Part shown: positions 42,960 to 53,500 of the stretch, one piece after another
Numbering within the stretch: position 1 is the stretch's first letter
Layout: each line of letters begins with the position of its first letter
Assembly (NCBI RefSeq): GCF_030848305.1
Contig: NZ_CP114598.1
Location: 2,356,001 to 2,420,000 of the forward strand
Direction of reading: 5' to 3'
From: Akkermansia muciniphila
GTDB taxonomy: Bacteria; Verrucomicrobiota; Verrucomicrobiia; Verrucomicrobiales; Akkermansiaceae
Length of the DNA stretch: 64,000 nucleotides
Program-made: the position numbers and the translations under genes
The notes under the pieces: model-generated
What the model saw: the letters and a program-made list of their open reading frames with translations, nothing else
What the model was told of the DNA's origin: nothing
The model's database searches: none

Positions 42960-43103
42960 TTTCTTATTTCCTTCCATGCCTTTCCTCATTCCAAGAGCCG
43001 GAACCATTCCCGGCAAACAAGCCGGACTGGAGCGGCAAGCTCCAATCTGGCTTTAAAGTTAAGGGTTGTCCACCGTGCCGGGGCATCCTGCCCCGTCGGT
43101 CAT

Positions 43104-44180
43104 TCAACGGTTAAGCACCACGCGGGCGCACTGTTCCGCAACCTGGCGGAACGCGGCGGAAACCGGGTTCTGCCCGGGATCTTCCAAAGCCACGGGGCGG
43201 CCTTCGTCCCCGCCGGAGCGGGTGGAAATATCCAGCGGAATCTTGCCGAGCAGGGGCACTCCCAGCTTGGCCGCTTCCCGTTCGCCGCCGCCTTCGCCAA
43301 AGATATGGTAAATCTTTCCGTCGGAGGGGCACTGGAAATAACTCATGTTTTCAATCACGCCCAGAATGGGGGTCTTCACCCGTTCAAAAAGGCCGATTGC
43401 CTTGCGCGCGTCAATCAGCGCCACTTCCTGCGGCGTGGTCACCACCACTACGCCGTCCAGTTCCGCCGTCTGAACAATGGTCAGCTGAATGTCTCCGGTG
43501 CCGGGCGGCAGGTCCAGAATCAGGAAGTCCACATCCCCCCACGCCACGTTGCGCAGGAACTGCTGGACGTAGCGTGTCGCCAGAGGGCCGCGCACCGCTA
43601 CAGGATCGGACTCGTTAATCAGCAGCCCCATGGAAAGGAGCTTCACGCCATGAGCCGTCACCGGGAGAAATTCGTCATTCTCATTGGCTCCGGGGCGTTC
43701 CTTGGTGCCGAACATCAGGGACATGGACGGGCCGTAGATGTCCAGGTCCACCAGGCCGACGGAATAGCCCAGCTTGCTCAGGGCCACCGCCAGGTTCGCG
43801 GAAACGGTGGATTTGCCCACGCCGCCCTTGCCGGAAGCCACGGCAATGACATGCTTGGCGCCGGGAACGGAGGATTTCCAGGTAGAGGGGTCGTCATTAA
43901 TTCCCTTTTTGGCTTCCGGAGCCTTATGCTCAATATTGACGTCGCAGTGTTTCACGCCGGGCAAATGCTTCATCACGCCGTGAACGCCTTCAAAAATGTA
44001 ACGGGGAATATCCGCATTCTTGCTCTCAATCACCAAATCAATCGTGACGTTGTTTTCAGCGTCAATGTCGATCTTTTTCACCAGCCCGAAAGATACGATG
44101 TCCCGGCTGAACCCCGGAAATTTAACCGTGGTCAGCGCAGCCCGTATCAACTCCGGAGTCAATTCCTGTTGTGTCGTCAT
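43104..44180 (-). CDS. Mrp/ApbC-type Fe-S cluster carrier ATPase
   Basis: A 358-residue protein: an N-terminal MIP18/DUF59 domain (about 5-90) and a ParA/MinD-type ATPase with deviant Walker A GKGGVGKST (117-125), DLDIYGPS and LDLPPGTGD. It stores and delivers Fe-S clusters. The cluster-binding CxxC of the family would fall at ENMSYFQCPSD, but only C284 is present; the second cysteine is replaced by D287. This is either a lineage variant or a loss of one ligand. It is transcribed alone. Confidence 0.9.
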   Translation of the reverse strand: MTTQQELTPELIRAALTTVKFPGFSRDIVSFGLVKKIDIDAENNVTIDLVIESKNADIPRYIFEGVHGVMKHLPGVKHCDVNIEHKAPEAKKGINDDPSTWKSSVPGAKHVIAVASGKGGVGKSTVSANLAVALSKLGYSVGLVDLDIYGPSMSLMFGTKERPGANENDEFLPVTAHGVKLLSMGLLINESDPVAVRGPLATRYVQQFLRNVAWGDVDFLILDLPPGTGDIQLTIVQTAELDGVVVVTTPQEVALIDARKAIGLFERVKTPILGVIENMSYFQCPSDGKIYHIFGEGGGEREAAKLGVPLLGKIPLDISTRSGGDEGRPVALEDPGQNPVSAAFRQVAEQCARVVLNR

Positions 44181-44431
44181 ATCTCTGAAATATTCGTGGT
44201 TGCATCAACATTGCGGCCCCGCGCCTCCGGAATGCGGAATACTCCGGAATAGGAAAAAAGGGGACGTCAAAACCGGGAAGCAAAGATACTCCCTTTTTTA
44301 TTTTTGACAACGCCTAATTCAGACAAAACGACTTTTTGACCGCCGGATTTCAATGACCCGGACACCAAGAAACGGCGGGACGGCCGCAGCCCCGCTATCG
44401 GTCTTCAAGAAAAACGGGAGGGAGGGGGAAC

Positions 44432-44644
44432 TTATTCCCCCTGCTGCTTCAGCGTCTCCCGGATATCCTGGAGAGCGGCGATGAAATCGTCCAGAATTTC
44501 CGCGGGCACCATAATCCGGTCCCGGTTGGAACTCACCTTTTCCGTAATACGCACCACTTTGCCGCGCGCATTCTGTTTGAGATCAAGAAAGAACGTCTTG
44601 CGTTCCGCAATGATTTTTTCTGTGCAAATAATATCGTCCTCCAC
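44432..44644 (-). CDS. Small PUR-type (DUF3276) nucleic-acid-binding protein
   Basis: A 70-residue protein with the layout of bacterial PUR-alpha/DUF3276 domains: a basic strand AERKTFFLDLKQNARGKVVRITEKV followed by a strand with IMVPAEILDDFIAAL. Related proteins (Borrelia PUR-alpha, Bacteroidota DUF3276) bind single-stranded DNA or RNA. It is probably cytosolic. It stands alone; a regulatory or RNA-chaperone role is inference. Confidence 0.75.
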   Translation of the reverse strand: MEDDIICTEKIIAERKTFFLDLKQNARGKVVRITEKVSSNRDRIMVPAEILDDFIAALQDIRETLKQQGE

Positions 44645-45077
44645 GGCTGTAATCTACCTCTGGTTGAATGAGGCTTTCAGGATAAATCTTCCCCGCTGGC
44701 GGGTCAATATTTTATTTGCCCCCCCGGCAGATGCGGACGTGAGGCAAAAGCCGTGGAAAAACCGTTATTTGCCCGGCAGGGTTTCCGCATCCGTTTTCTG
44801 GGCAACACTTGGTTGAAAACCGGCGCTCCGCGCGTTAACCGCGGCAACGTGACCGGCCAAAAAGAATGAGGCACAGGAAAACATAACCCGGCTCAAAAAA
44901 ACAGCCGCCGTCCGGGCCTGTTCACAGCACTCGTTGATCATTTCCCTTCCCATCCTGGACCAGCCAACCGGCAGGGGGGATTTTGCTCTTCAGCTGTCGC
45001 CCTCCCACGCAGAGGAACGGGAAGAAAAGGAAAAGCCATAAGGGCCGCCCATGCCTCCCGGAAAGGAGCGCCGCCCG
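44645..45077. other. Gene-free stretch between the PUR-type gene and cimA
   Basis: About 430 bp. Two similar segments (TTTGCCC..CCGGCAG near 44715 and 44770) and the inverted pair GATGCGGA/TCCGCATC are visible. A 62-codon minus-strand frame (44765-44953) is open but has no support. Nothing else was recognised. Confidence 0.45.
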
Positions 45078-46712
45078 TCAGCATTCCGCACGCCATCTGG
45101 CCTGCTCCGTCTTATAGAGCTTGTACGTGACGGCATCCGCCAGGGCTTCCAGGCTGGCCTCAATAATGTTGTAGGAAACGCCCACGGTCGTCCAGGTGGC
45201 GACGCCGTCCGAGGACTCAATAAGCACGCGGACATTGGAGCCGGTGCCGTTTTCATCCTCCGCATCCGGGATGTTCGTCCGGGTAGGGGAAAGCACGCGC
45301 ACCTTGTAGTCGATGAGGTGCATCTGCTCCAATTCCGGATACCAGCGCGTCAGGGCGCGGCGCAGGGCCCTGTCCAGCGCATGCACGGGGCCAAAGCCCC
45401 CGGCGGCGGTGTGCTCCACCTTTCCGTGGACGTCCAGCTTGAGGGAGGCTTCCACCATCATGTCCGGGTCCATTTCATGGCGGGAGGTCAGCACCACGGT
45501 GCGCAGGATGTTGAAATACGGTTTCAGGGCGCTGTCCGGCATGTGCCGCAGGAAGAGCAGCTCCGCGCTGGCCGGGGCGGCCACGTAGTCATACCCCAGC
45601 GCGGCATTCTTCTTCACGGCGGCGGAAAGCACGTCCAGAAGGGGGTCTCCCTTTTCCAGTTCAAAGCCCAGGGTGCGGGACAGGGAAAGAATGTTGCTTC
45701 TGCCGCCCTGCTCCGTCATCAGCACGCGCTGGGCGTTCCCCACCAGGGAAGGGTCGATGTGCTCGTACAGAGCGGACTCCTTCATGATCGCGCTGACATG
45801 CACCCCGCCCTTGTGGGCGAACGCGGCGTTCCCCACGAAAGGCTGCCGCCGGAAGGGCGCCAGGTTGGATACTTCCGAGACAAAGGCGGCAGTGGATTTG
45901 AGCCGCGTCAGGGAGGCTCCGCTGAGGCAGGAAAAGCCTTTCATCTTCACCTGGAGGTTGGGAATGACGGAACAAAGATTGGCGTTTCCGCAACGCTCCC
46001 CGATGCCGTTGACGGTCCCCTGCACCTGGATGGCTCCGCTGTTTACCGCGGCCAGGCTGTTGGCGACGGCCAGTTCGCAGTCATTGTGGGCGTGGATGCC
46101 CAGGGGGGCGAAAGGCAGGCGTTCCCTGACCGTCCGGATAATGGAGCTGATTTCCTCCGGCATGGTGCCTCCGTTGGTATCGCACAGCACCAGGCAGTCC
46201 GCGCCATGTTCCCGGGCCGTACAGAGCACAGCCAGGGCGTATTCCGGATCCCGCTTGAAGCCGTCAAAAAAGTGTTCCGCGTCAAAAAAGGCTTCTTCCA
46301 TATTTTTTTTAAGGAAGGAGATGGAATTGCCGATGATTTCCAGATTGCGTTCCCGGGAAATGCCCAGGGCCACTTCCACATGGCGGGGGCAGGATTTCCC
46401 AAAGACCGCGGCTACCCGCGCGCCGCTGGATACCAGGGCATTCAGCGTGGGATCCGTCTCCGGGGTATGGGAAGGATGGTGCGTGCTTCCAAAGGCGGCC
46501 AGTTTTGCATTCCTTAGTTCGACGCCTCTCATGGCGTTGAAAAATTCCGTTTCCACCGGATTGGCGCCGGGCCAGCCGCCCTCAATGTAGTCCATGCCCA
46601 GATAATCCAGCTGGCGGGCGATGCGGACCTTGTCCGTCGCGCTCAGGTTGACGTCTTCACTCTGCGCGCCGTCCCGCAGCGTGGTATCATAGAGAAAGAT
46701 TTTGGTGGACAT
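45078..46712 (-). CDS. cimA: (R)-citramalate synthase
   Basis: A 544-residue LeuA-family enzyme. The HMGL-like catalytic barrel has YDTTLRDGAQSEDVNLS at the start (metal aspartate), GGTMPEEI, GIHAHNDCELAVANSLAAV (metal histidines) and a VQGTVNGIGERCGNANL loop; the C-terminal third is the LeuA dimer/allosteric domain. The 'AQSEDVNLS' signature is characteristic of citramalate synthase rather than isopropylmalate synthase. It makes citramalate from pyruvate and acetyl-CoA, the threonine-independent route to isoleucine. It is divergent from the M3 peptidase gene. Confidence 0.93.
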   Translation of the reverse strand: MSTKIFLYDTTLRDGAQSEDVNLSATDKVRIARQLDYLGMDYIEGGWPGANPVETEFFNAMRGVELRNAKLAAFGSTHHPSHTPETDPTLNALVSSGARVAAVFGKSCPRHVEVALGISRERNLEIIGNSISFLKKNMEEAFFDAEHFFDGFKRDPEYALAVLCTAREHGADCLVLCDTNGGTMPEEISSIIRTVRERLPFAPLGIHAHNDCELAVANSLAAVNSGAIQVQGTVNGIGERCGNANLCSVIPNLQVKMKGFSCLSGASLTRLKSTAAFVSEVSNLAPFRRQPFVGNAAFAHKGGVHVSAIMKESALYEHIDPSLVGNAQRVLMTEQGGRSNILSLSRTLGFELEKGDPLLDVLSAAVKKNAALGYDYVAAPASAELLFLRHMPDSALKPYFNILRTVVLTSRHEMDPDMMVEASLKLDVHGKVEHTAAGGFGPVHALDRALRRALTRWYPELEQMHLIDYKVRVLSPTRTNIPDAEDENGTGSNVRVLIESSDGVATWTTVGVSYNIIEASLEALADAVTYKLYKTEQARWRAEC

Positions 46713-46833
46713 TCCTCTGGTTCATACATGCAAACCGGGAACCGTTCAAGACCGGGGCCCGGCTTTTCCGCGGATGCAGACACGAAAAGCGCAAGGCTTG
46801 AAGAGAAAAACGGCTTCCGGTAGGATGGCCGCC

Positions 46834-49005
46834 ATGCGTTTACCCAGGCAGTATTTCTACCTCCTTTTCCTCTTTTTCTCCATGGCCCTCCCCTCCCCGG
46901 CGGCCTCTTCCGCCCACCCTTTCCTGGACAAGGGGCGTCCCATCCGCTGGAGCCGGCTGACTCCGGACAAGCTGGAACCGGATATTCAGGAAGCCATGCG
47001 CCGCACCCGGGCCTCCGTAGAGGAAATCAGCCGCCTCCGTCCGGAGGAAATGACGTATGAAAATACGTTCGGAGCGCTGGAGAAAAGCAATGACCTCCTT
47101 ACGGAAGGCATGTGCAAGGCCTATGTCCTGAAAAGCCTGTGCGACAGCGCGGAACTGCGCAAGGCCATGGATTCCGTGGCTCCCCGCGTGTCCGCCTTCC
47201 TTTCCTCCGTCACGAAAGACCAGGCCCTGTGGAAAGTCCTGAAAACCGCGGAGGAACGCCTGCGGCAGACTCATCTGAGCCCCGAACAGAAACGGTATAT
47301 GGAACTAAGCATGCAGAGCTTCCGGGACAACGGCGCGGATCTGCCGCCGGACAAGCGCGCACGGCTTGAGGCCATTGACAGGGAACTGACGCTCGCCTCC
47401 CAGCGTTTCAACAATTTGTACATGGACGCCAGGAAATCCTGGACCTGGACGGTGCGGAACGCCGCCCTTCTGGAGGGAATAGACGGAGGCGCCCTGCAAC
47501 AGGCGCGTGAGGAGTTCCTGAGGCGTCATCCCGGCCAGTCCGATCCGGGCTGGACGTTTACGCTGGATTCCGCGGCTTCCGCCCGGGTCATGGAAAAAGC
47601 CCGGAGGGAAGAATGCCGGAAGGATTTATGGGAACACCACCAGTCTCTGGCCACGGGAGCATGCGACACGGAACCCGTCATCAGGAAAATCCTTTCCCTG
47701 CGCCGTGAAAAGGCGCATTTATGCGGATATAAGGCGTACCCGGATTACGCCCTGCGCGAGAGCATGGCGGGAAACGGGGAACATGCCATGAAGTTCGTCA
47801 ATGAGCTGCTGGACAAGATCAGGGCCCCCTTTTTCCGTGAAATGGAAACTCTCCGCCGCCTGAAGGCCCGGCGCACGGGGCAGGAAAAAGCCCGCCTGAA
47901 TCCCTGGGACGTGGCCTATTACGCCAATCTCCAGGCGGAAGAACGTTTCCGGCTGGACCAGGAGGAGCTGCGCCGCTACTTTCCCCTTCCCCGCGTTCTG
48001 GACGGCCTGTTTTCCCTGGCGGAACGGTTGTACGGCATCCGCGTAGCGGAAGTTCCGGCACGGCAGGCCTTATCCGGCATCCCGGCAGACAAATCCGCCG
48101 GAGCCGTAGAGGTCTGGCATCCGGACGTGCGCTTTTTCACGATTGACGACGGCAACGGCAACCGCCTGGGCTCCTTTTATCTGGATCTTTTCTCCCGTAA
48201 CAATAAACGGGCCGGAGCGTGGATGAATACCCTGGACACGGGCAGCCCGTCCACGCCGGAGACCCCGGGAAAGCCGCGCCTGGGCATGGTCTGTCTCAAT
48301 ATTCACCCGCCCGCGGCAGGACACGCGGTGACGCTGACCCACCGGGAAGTCAGGACTTTATTCCATGAATTCGGTCATTTGCTGCACCTGATGTTTACCA
48401 GGGTTGCCATCTCCTCCCTGGCGGGAACCAGCGTGCCGCGGGATTTTGTGGAAGTCCCCTCCCAGTTCATGGAAAACTGGTGCTGGCGTCCGGACGTGCT
48501 GAAAAGCTTCGCCCGGCATGAACAAACGGGCCTCCCCATTCCGGAGGAGATGCTGCGCTCTCTGGACGCCTCCCGAGGCAATACGCCAGCCCTCGCGCTG
48601 GCCGGGCAGCTCCTGTACGCCAAGATGGACCTGGCCGTCCATGCGGCACCGGAACGTTTCTCCTCCGGTTCTCTAGATGATGTGGATTCCGCCGTAGCGG
48701 GAGACATGGACTATTTCAAAAATTTCAAAAGAGCCGGCAAGCTGCGCACGGCGCGCCATTTGTTTTCCTCCCCTTCGGGCTATGCCTCCTTTTACTTCTC
48801 CTACCAATGGGCTGAAGTTCTGGACAAGGATATTTTCGAAGCCTTTGAACGGGCCGGAGGACCGGACAGGGAAACGGCAGGAAAATTCCGGGAAACCATT
48901 CTGGAAAAAGGATACGCGGTGCCGCCCATGCGGCAGTTCATGGATTTCATGGGCAGAAAACCGCGCATGGACGCCATGCTCCGCAAGAGGCGGCTGGCAT
49001 CCTGA
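46834..49005 (+). CDS. Exported M3-family oligopeptidase (Dcp/OpdA-like)
   Basis: About 723 residues from ATG 46834 (ATG 46825 possible; a longer frame to 46702 overlaps the start of cimA). An N-terminal signal peptide (YFYLLFLFFSMALPSPAAS) precedes a helical M3 fold. The zinc site is H511-E512-F-G-H515 with E540 downstream (DFVEVPSQFMENW), the thimet-oligopeptidase pattern. It should degrade short peptides in the periplasm, perhaps those released by secreted mucin proteases. It is a single gene divergent from cimA. Confidence 0.92.
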   Translation: MRLPRQYFYLLFLFFSMALPSPAASSAHPFLDKGRPIRWSRLTPDKLEPDIQEAMRRTRASVEEISRLRPEEMTYENTFGALEKSNDLLTEGMCKAYVLKSLCDSAELRKAMDSVAPRVSAFLSSVTKDQALWKVLKTAEERLRQTHLSPEQKRYMELSMQSFRDNGADLPPDKRARLEAIDRELTLASQRFNNLYMDARKSWTWTVRNAALLEGIDGGALQQAREEFLRRHPGQSDPGWTFTLDSAASARVMEKARREECRKDLWEHHQSLATGACDTEPVIRKILSLRREKAHLCGYKAYPDYALRESMAGNGEHAMKFVNELLDKIRAPFFREMETLRRLKARRTGQEKARLNPWDVAYYANLQAEERFRLDQEELRRYFPLPRVLDGLFSLAERLYGIRVAEVPARQALSGIPADKSAGAVEVWHPDVRFFTIDDGNGNRLGSFYLDLFSRNNKRAGAWMNTLDTGSPSTPETPGKPRLGMVCLNIHPPAAGHAVTLTHREVRTLFHEFGHLLHLMFTRVAISSLAGTSVPRDFVEVPSQFMENWCWRPDVLKSFARHEQTGLPIPEEMLRSLDASRGNTPALALAGQLLYAKMDLAVHAAPERFSSGSLDDVDSAVAGDMDYFKNFKRAGKLRTARHLFSSPSGYASFYFSYQWAEVLDKDIFEAFERAGGPDRETAGKFRETILEKGYAVPPMRQFMDFMGRKPRMDAMLRKRRLAS

Positions 49006-49222
49006 AATCAAAAAAGCCTCAGGCCGCCGCTTCCGGACGGCACAGGCGCAAGCCACATATTATACATTTGTTTAATTAAATTATCCTTTCATTATGCAAA
49101 GGTTACAGACATTTTGCAAAATTCAGAACACATCTTTGCGTTGACTTTGTAAGAAAAAGAAGAGAAAATTCTTCCGCTTTGCCGCACCTTCCGGCACCAG
49201 CCGCAACCAACCGCATTCATTT

Positions 49223-50482
49223 ATGTACAACAAGCCTTTGACGTTTGCCGCAACAACCCTGCTCCTTTGCTCCCCGGTGATCATGCTAACTTCCTGTGAC
49301 GGGGAAAAGGATTCCGCCGCCCAGGCGCCGGCGCTCGTTCCCGAAGTGCAGGTGACCAAACTGGTCACGAAGGATGTTCCCATCAGGCAGGAATGGGTGG
49401 GCACCCTGCGCGGCACGGAAGATGCCGAAATCCGCTCCCAGGTGACGGGATACCTTCTTTCCAAGGATTACCGGGACGGAGCTTATGTCAAGAAGGGCCA
49501 GGTGCTTTTCCAGATTGATCCCCGCCCGTTCCAGGCAACGCTGGACCAGGCCCAGGGAAGATTGGAACAATATGAAGCCACGCTGAAAAAATACAAACTG
49601 GACGTGGAACGCTACACCCCGCTGGTGAAGACCGGCTCCGTCAGCCGCAAACAGCTGGACGACGCCCTGCAGCAGGTCCAGGAGACGGAAGCCGCCATCG
49701 CCACGGCAAAGGCCCAGGTGGACGAAGCCAGGATCAATCTTAAATTCACCACCATTACAGCCCCCATTTCCGGCCTGGCCGGCCTGGCCACCCCTTCCAT
49801 CGGCAACCTGCTGACGCCCTCCAGCCCCACGCCGCTGACCACCATTTCCTCCATTGACCCCATCCGGGTGGATTTCTCCGTGAGCGAACGGGACTTCCTG
49901 AACTCCATGGACAATAATCTGGCCAGTCAGAAGCACATCAAGTTTGACGTGATTCTGGCCAACGGCACGGAATACCCCATGCAGGGCGAACCCGTAGCCA
50001 TTGACAGGAATGTGGATGCCCAGACCGGCACCATCAACATCGTCGGGCACATTCCCAATCCGAACCTGACGCTGCGGCCCGGCATGTTCGTCCGCGTCCG
50101 CGCCACGGTGAAAACGCTGGAAAACGCCGCGCTGGTGCCTCCGCGCGCCATTCTGTCCGCCCAGAGCGCCAAATTCATCATTTATCTGGATGACAAGAAC
50201 ATTCCCCACATGCAGGTCGTCAACCTCGGCCCCGTCGTTGACGGCATGCAGGTAATCAACGTCATTCCCATGCCGCATTCCACCTTCACGAAGGACAGCC
50301 CCATCGTGGTGGAGGGAATCATGCAGGCGGCCAAGGTTCAGGGGCACGCCCCCGTCAAGCCGCTTCCCTACAAGCCCGTAGTTTCCCAGCCCGTCATGCC
50401 CTCCATAGGGGCCCAGTCCTTTGAAAAGGCCAAAACGCCGGAAGGCATGAAGGATGGAGAAGCCCAGCCTTCCGCCAAATAA
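49223..50482 (+). CDS. RND efflux adaptor lipoprotein (AcrA/MexE-like)
   Basis: A 419-residue membrane-fusion protein with a lipobox (LTSC, C25), so it should be anchored in the inner-membrane outer leaflet. The barrel-sandwich domain (IRSQVTGYLLSKDYRDGAYVKKGQVLFQIDPRPF and ITAPISGLAGL) flanks a coiled-coil hairpin (about 100-165); a Pro/Lys-rich tail ends the protein. It is the first gene of a complete three-part pump operon; the pump gene starts 63 bp later. The perfect palindrome TTTAATTAAA lies at 49071-49080 in the upstream region and may be a regulator site. Confidence 0.94.
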   Translation: MYNKPLTFAATTLLLCSPVIMLTSCDGEKDSAAQAPALVPEVQVTKLVTKDVPIRQEWVGTLRGTEDAEIRSQVTGYLLSKDYRDGAYVKKGQVLFQIDPRPFQATLDQAQGRLEQYEATLKKYKLDVERYTPLVKTGSVSRKQLDDALQQVQETEAAIATAKAQVDEARINLKFTTITAPISGLAGLATPSIGNLLTPSSPTPLTTISSIDPIRVDFSVSERDFLNSMDNNLASQKHIKFDVILANGTEYPMQGEPVAIDRNVDAQTGTINIVGHIPNPNLTLRPGMFVRVRATVKTLENAALVPPRAILSAQSAKFIIYLDDKNIPHMQVVNLGPVVDGMQVINVIPMPHSTFTKDSPIVVEGIMQAAKVQGHAPVKPLPYKPVVSQPVMPSIGAQSFEKAKTPEGMKDGEAQPSAK

Positions 50483-50545
50483 CCTCCCTTCTCCGGAGAC
50501 CCGGCATCTTCCCTTTTTCCCCGCGCATTTTCATGATTTAACGCC

Positions 50546-53500
50546 ATGTCCAGCTTCTTCATCAAACACCCGACCATCGCCATCGTCATCTCGATCGTGA
50601 TGATCCTGCTCGGCGGCCTGTCCCTGATGGGGCTCCCCATTGAGCAGTATCCCAACATCGTCCCGCCCACCATCAAGATGCAGGCGACCTACCCGGGCGC
50701 GAATGCGGAGACGGTGGCCAATTCCGTAGCCTCCCCCATTGAGCAGTCCATTTCCGGCGTCGTGGGGATGGATTACATGACTTCCACCAACGCCAACAAC
50801 GGCATCTGCTCCCTGAGCATCGTCTTTGAAGTCGGCACGGACCCCAACATGGACCAGACGCTGGCCTACATGCGCTACGGGCAGGCCACCGCCCAGATTC
50901 CCGCGGAAGTCTCTCAGATGGGCATCACCATCACGCAGTCCACGGGCAGCCCGCTGGCCGTGGTCAACCTGTATTCTCCGGACGACAGCCTGAACGCCAT
51001 CTTCCTGAGCAACTACGCCTACGTGAGCCTGGTGGACCCCGTGAAACGCGTTCCCGGCGTGGGCGACGTGCAGGTGTTCGGCGCGGGCCGCTACGCCATG
51101 CGCATCTGGCTGGACACCACCAAAATGGCCGCCCAGAACATCTCCGTGGGAGAAGTCCAGTCCGCCATCCAGGCGCAGAACACCGTGATTCCCGGCGGCC
51201 AGATCGGCGCGGAGCCGGCCCCTCCCGGAACGGAATTCACCTACAGCATCCAGACCAAGGGGCGCCTTCAGACGGCTGAGGAATTCGGCAACATCATCAT
51301 CCGTGCGGAGGGGAACAAGCTCCTTTACCTGAAAGACATCGCCAAGGTGGAGCTGGGCTCCCAGACTTACAACGTATCCAGCAAATACAACGGCAGGGAT
51401 TCCGGCGCCATCGCCGTGTATGCCGCTCCCGGCTCCAACGCCATCAACACGGTGGACGCTCTGGTCAAGCTTTTTGAGGACCGCTCCCGCAGCTTCCCCG
51501 CCGGAATGGAGTACAACCTGACGCTGGACACCACGCTGGCCGTGCGCGCCTCCATTGAGGAAATCGAGCACACGCTGGTGGAAGCCCTCCTGCTGGTGGT
51601 TCTGGTGGTGTTCGTCTTCCTGCAAGGCTGGCGCGCCACGCTGATTCCGGCCATCGCCGTTCCGGTTTCCATCATCGCCACCTTCGCGCTGTTCCCTCTT
51701 CTGGGCTTCACGTTGAACACCATCTGCCTCATGGGCATGGTGCTGGCCATCGGCCTGGTGGTGGATGACGCCATCGTGGTGGTGGAAGCCGTGGAATCCC
51801 ACATGGAGCGCGGCCTTACGCCCCGCCAGGCGGCCTTCGCCGCCATGGAGGAAGTATCCGGGCCCGTCATCGCCATCGCCCTGGTGCTGGCGGCGGTGTT
51901 CCTGCCCTCCCTGCTGCTGCCGGGCATTACGGGCACGCTGTTCCAGCAGTTTGCCGTGACCATCGCCATTTCCATGCTCATTTCCGCGTTCAACGCGCTG
52001 ACGCTCTCCCCGGCTCTGTCCGCCATTCTGCTCAAACCCAAGGACCCGTCCAAGGGAGGCCCGCTGAAATTCTTCTACCGCATTTTCAACCGCGGTTATG
52101 ACGCCACGGCCAGCGGCTACACCAAAGTGTGCCACTTCCTGACCCGCAAGCTCATCATCTCCATTCCGCTGCTGGCCCTGATCGCCTACGCGATTGTCCC
52201 CGTAGCCAAGAAAATCCCCAATGGCTTCCTGCCGGATGAAGACCAGGGCTACCTGTTCGCGGCCCTGATTATGCCGGAGGCCCGCTCCCTCCAGCTGACC
52301 ACGGCCGCCGCGGACAAGGTCTCCGAACTCATCCGCCAGAATCCGAACGTGAAAGACGTGATTGCCATTTCCGGCTTCAGCCTGCTGACGGGCGTGCAGA
52401 GCACGAACAACGCTTTCTTCTTCGTCATGCTCAAGCCCTGGGAGGAACGCCCTAATCCGGACCAGAGCGCCCTGGCGGTCACCGCCCAGCTGAACGCCCT
52501 GCTGACCACGAAAATTTCCGAAGGGGTCACCATGTGCTTCCAGCCTCCGGCCATTGCGGGGGTAGGTTCCGCCAACGGCGTCACCTTCATGCTGGAAGAC
52601 CGCGACGGCAAGGGCACGGAATACCTGGCGGAACAGACGGACATCTTTGTGAAGGAAGCGAACAAGCTTCCGATATTCGACCCGAACAACAACGGCGGCG
52701 TGCGCAGCGTGATGTCCTTCGCCGTGGAACAGAAGGATGTGCGGCTGGATGAAGAAAAATGCGCCACACTGGGCGTCAGCATCAGTGAAGCCAACAGCCT
52801 GCTCCAGGCCTACATGGGGTCCCTGTTCATCAACTACATCACCCTTTACGGCCAGCAGTGGCAGGTGTACATCCAGGCTCAGGGCAGCGACCGCACGGGA
52901 ACGGACATGCTCAAGAACTTCTACGTGAAGAATAACACGGGCAGTTCCGTCCCCCTCTCCACCCTCGTGAAAATCACGGATATCACGGGGCCGGAATTCC
53001 TGCTGCGCCAGAACCTGTATAATTCCTCCAAACTCATGGTCACGCCCGCCCGGGGCTACTCCAACTCCCAGGCCATGGAGGCGCTGGAAAAAACCTTTGA
53101 AGCCAGCATGCCTTCCGACATGGGCTACAGCTACGCGGACATGAGCTATCAGGAAGAAAAAATCCAGAACGGCATCGGCATCGTGCAGATTTTCCTGCTC
53201 TCCTCCGTCTTCGTTTTCCTGATCCTGGCGGCCCTGTATGAACGGTGGTCCCTGCCCCTCAGCATTTTCATGACGGTGCCCATCGCGGCCCTCGGCGCGT
53301 TCCTGGGCCTGTACTGGTTCGGTTATGAATTGAACCTGTACGCGCAAATCGGCCTGGTGATGCTCATCGGCCTGGCGGCCAAGAATGCCATTCTGATCGT
53401 GGAATTCGCCGTCATTGAAATGGAACGCGGCAAAACGCTGATGGAAGCCACGCTTTCCGCCGCCAGAATCCGCCTGCGCCCCATCCTGATGACTTCCTTC

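Noticed and set aside
42045-44252. A 735-codon plus-strand frame across the MATE and Mrp genes
   Set aside because: It is antisense to two well-recognised genes and has no family similarity.
44765-44953. A 62-codon minus-strand frame with a hydrophobic stretch
   Set aside because: No ribosome-binding or promoter signal, no similarity, and it sits in a region with no other coding signs.
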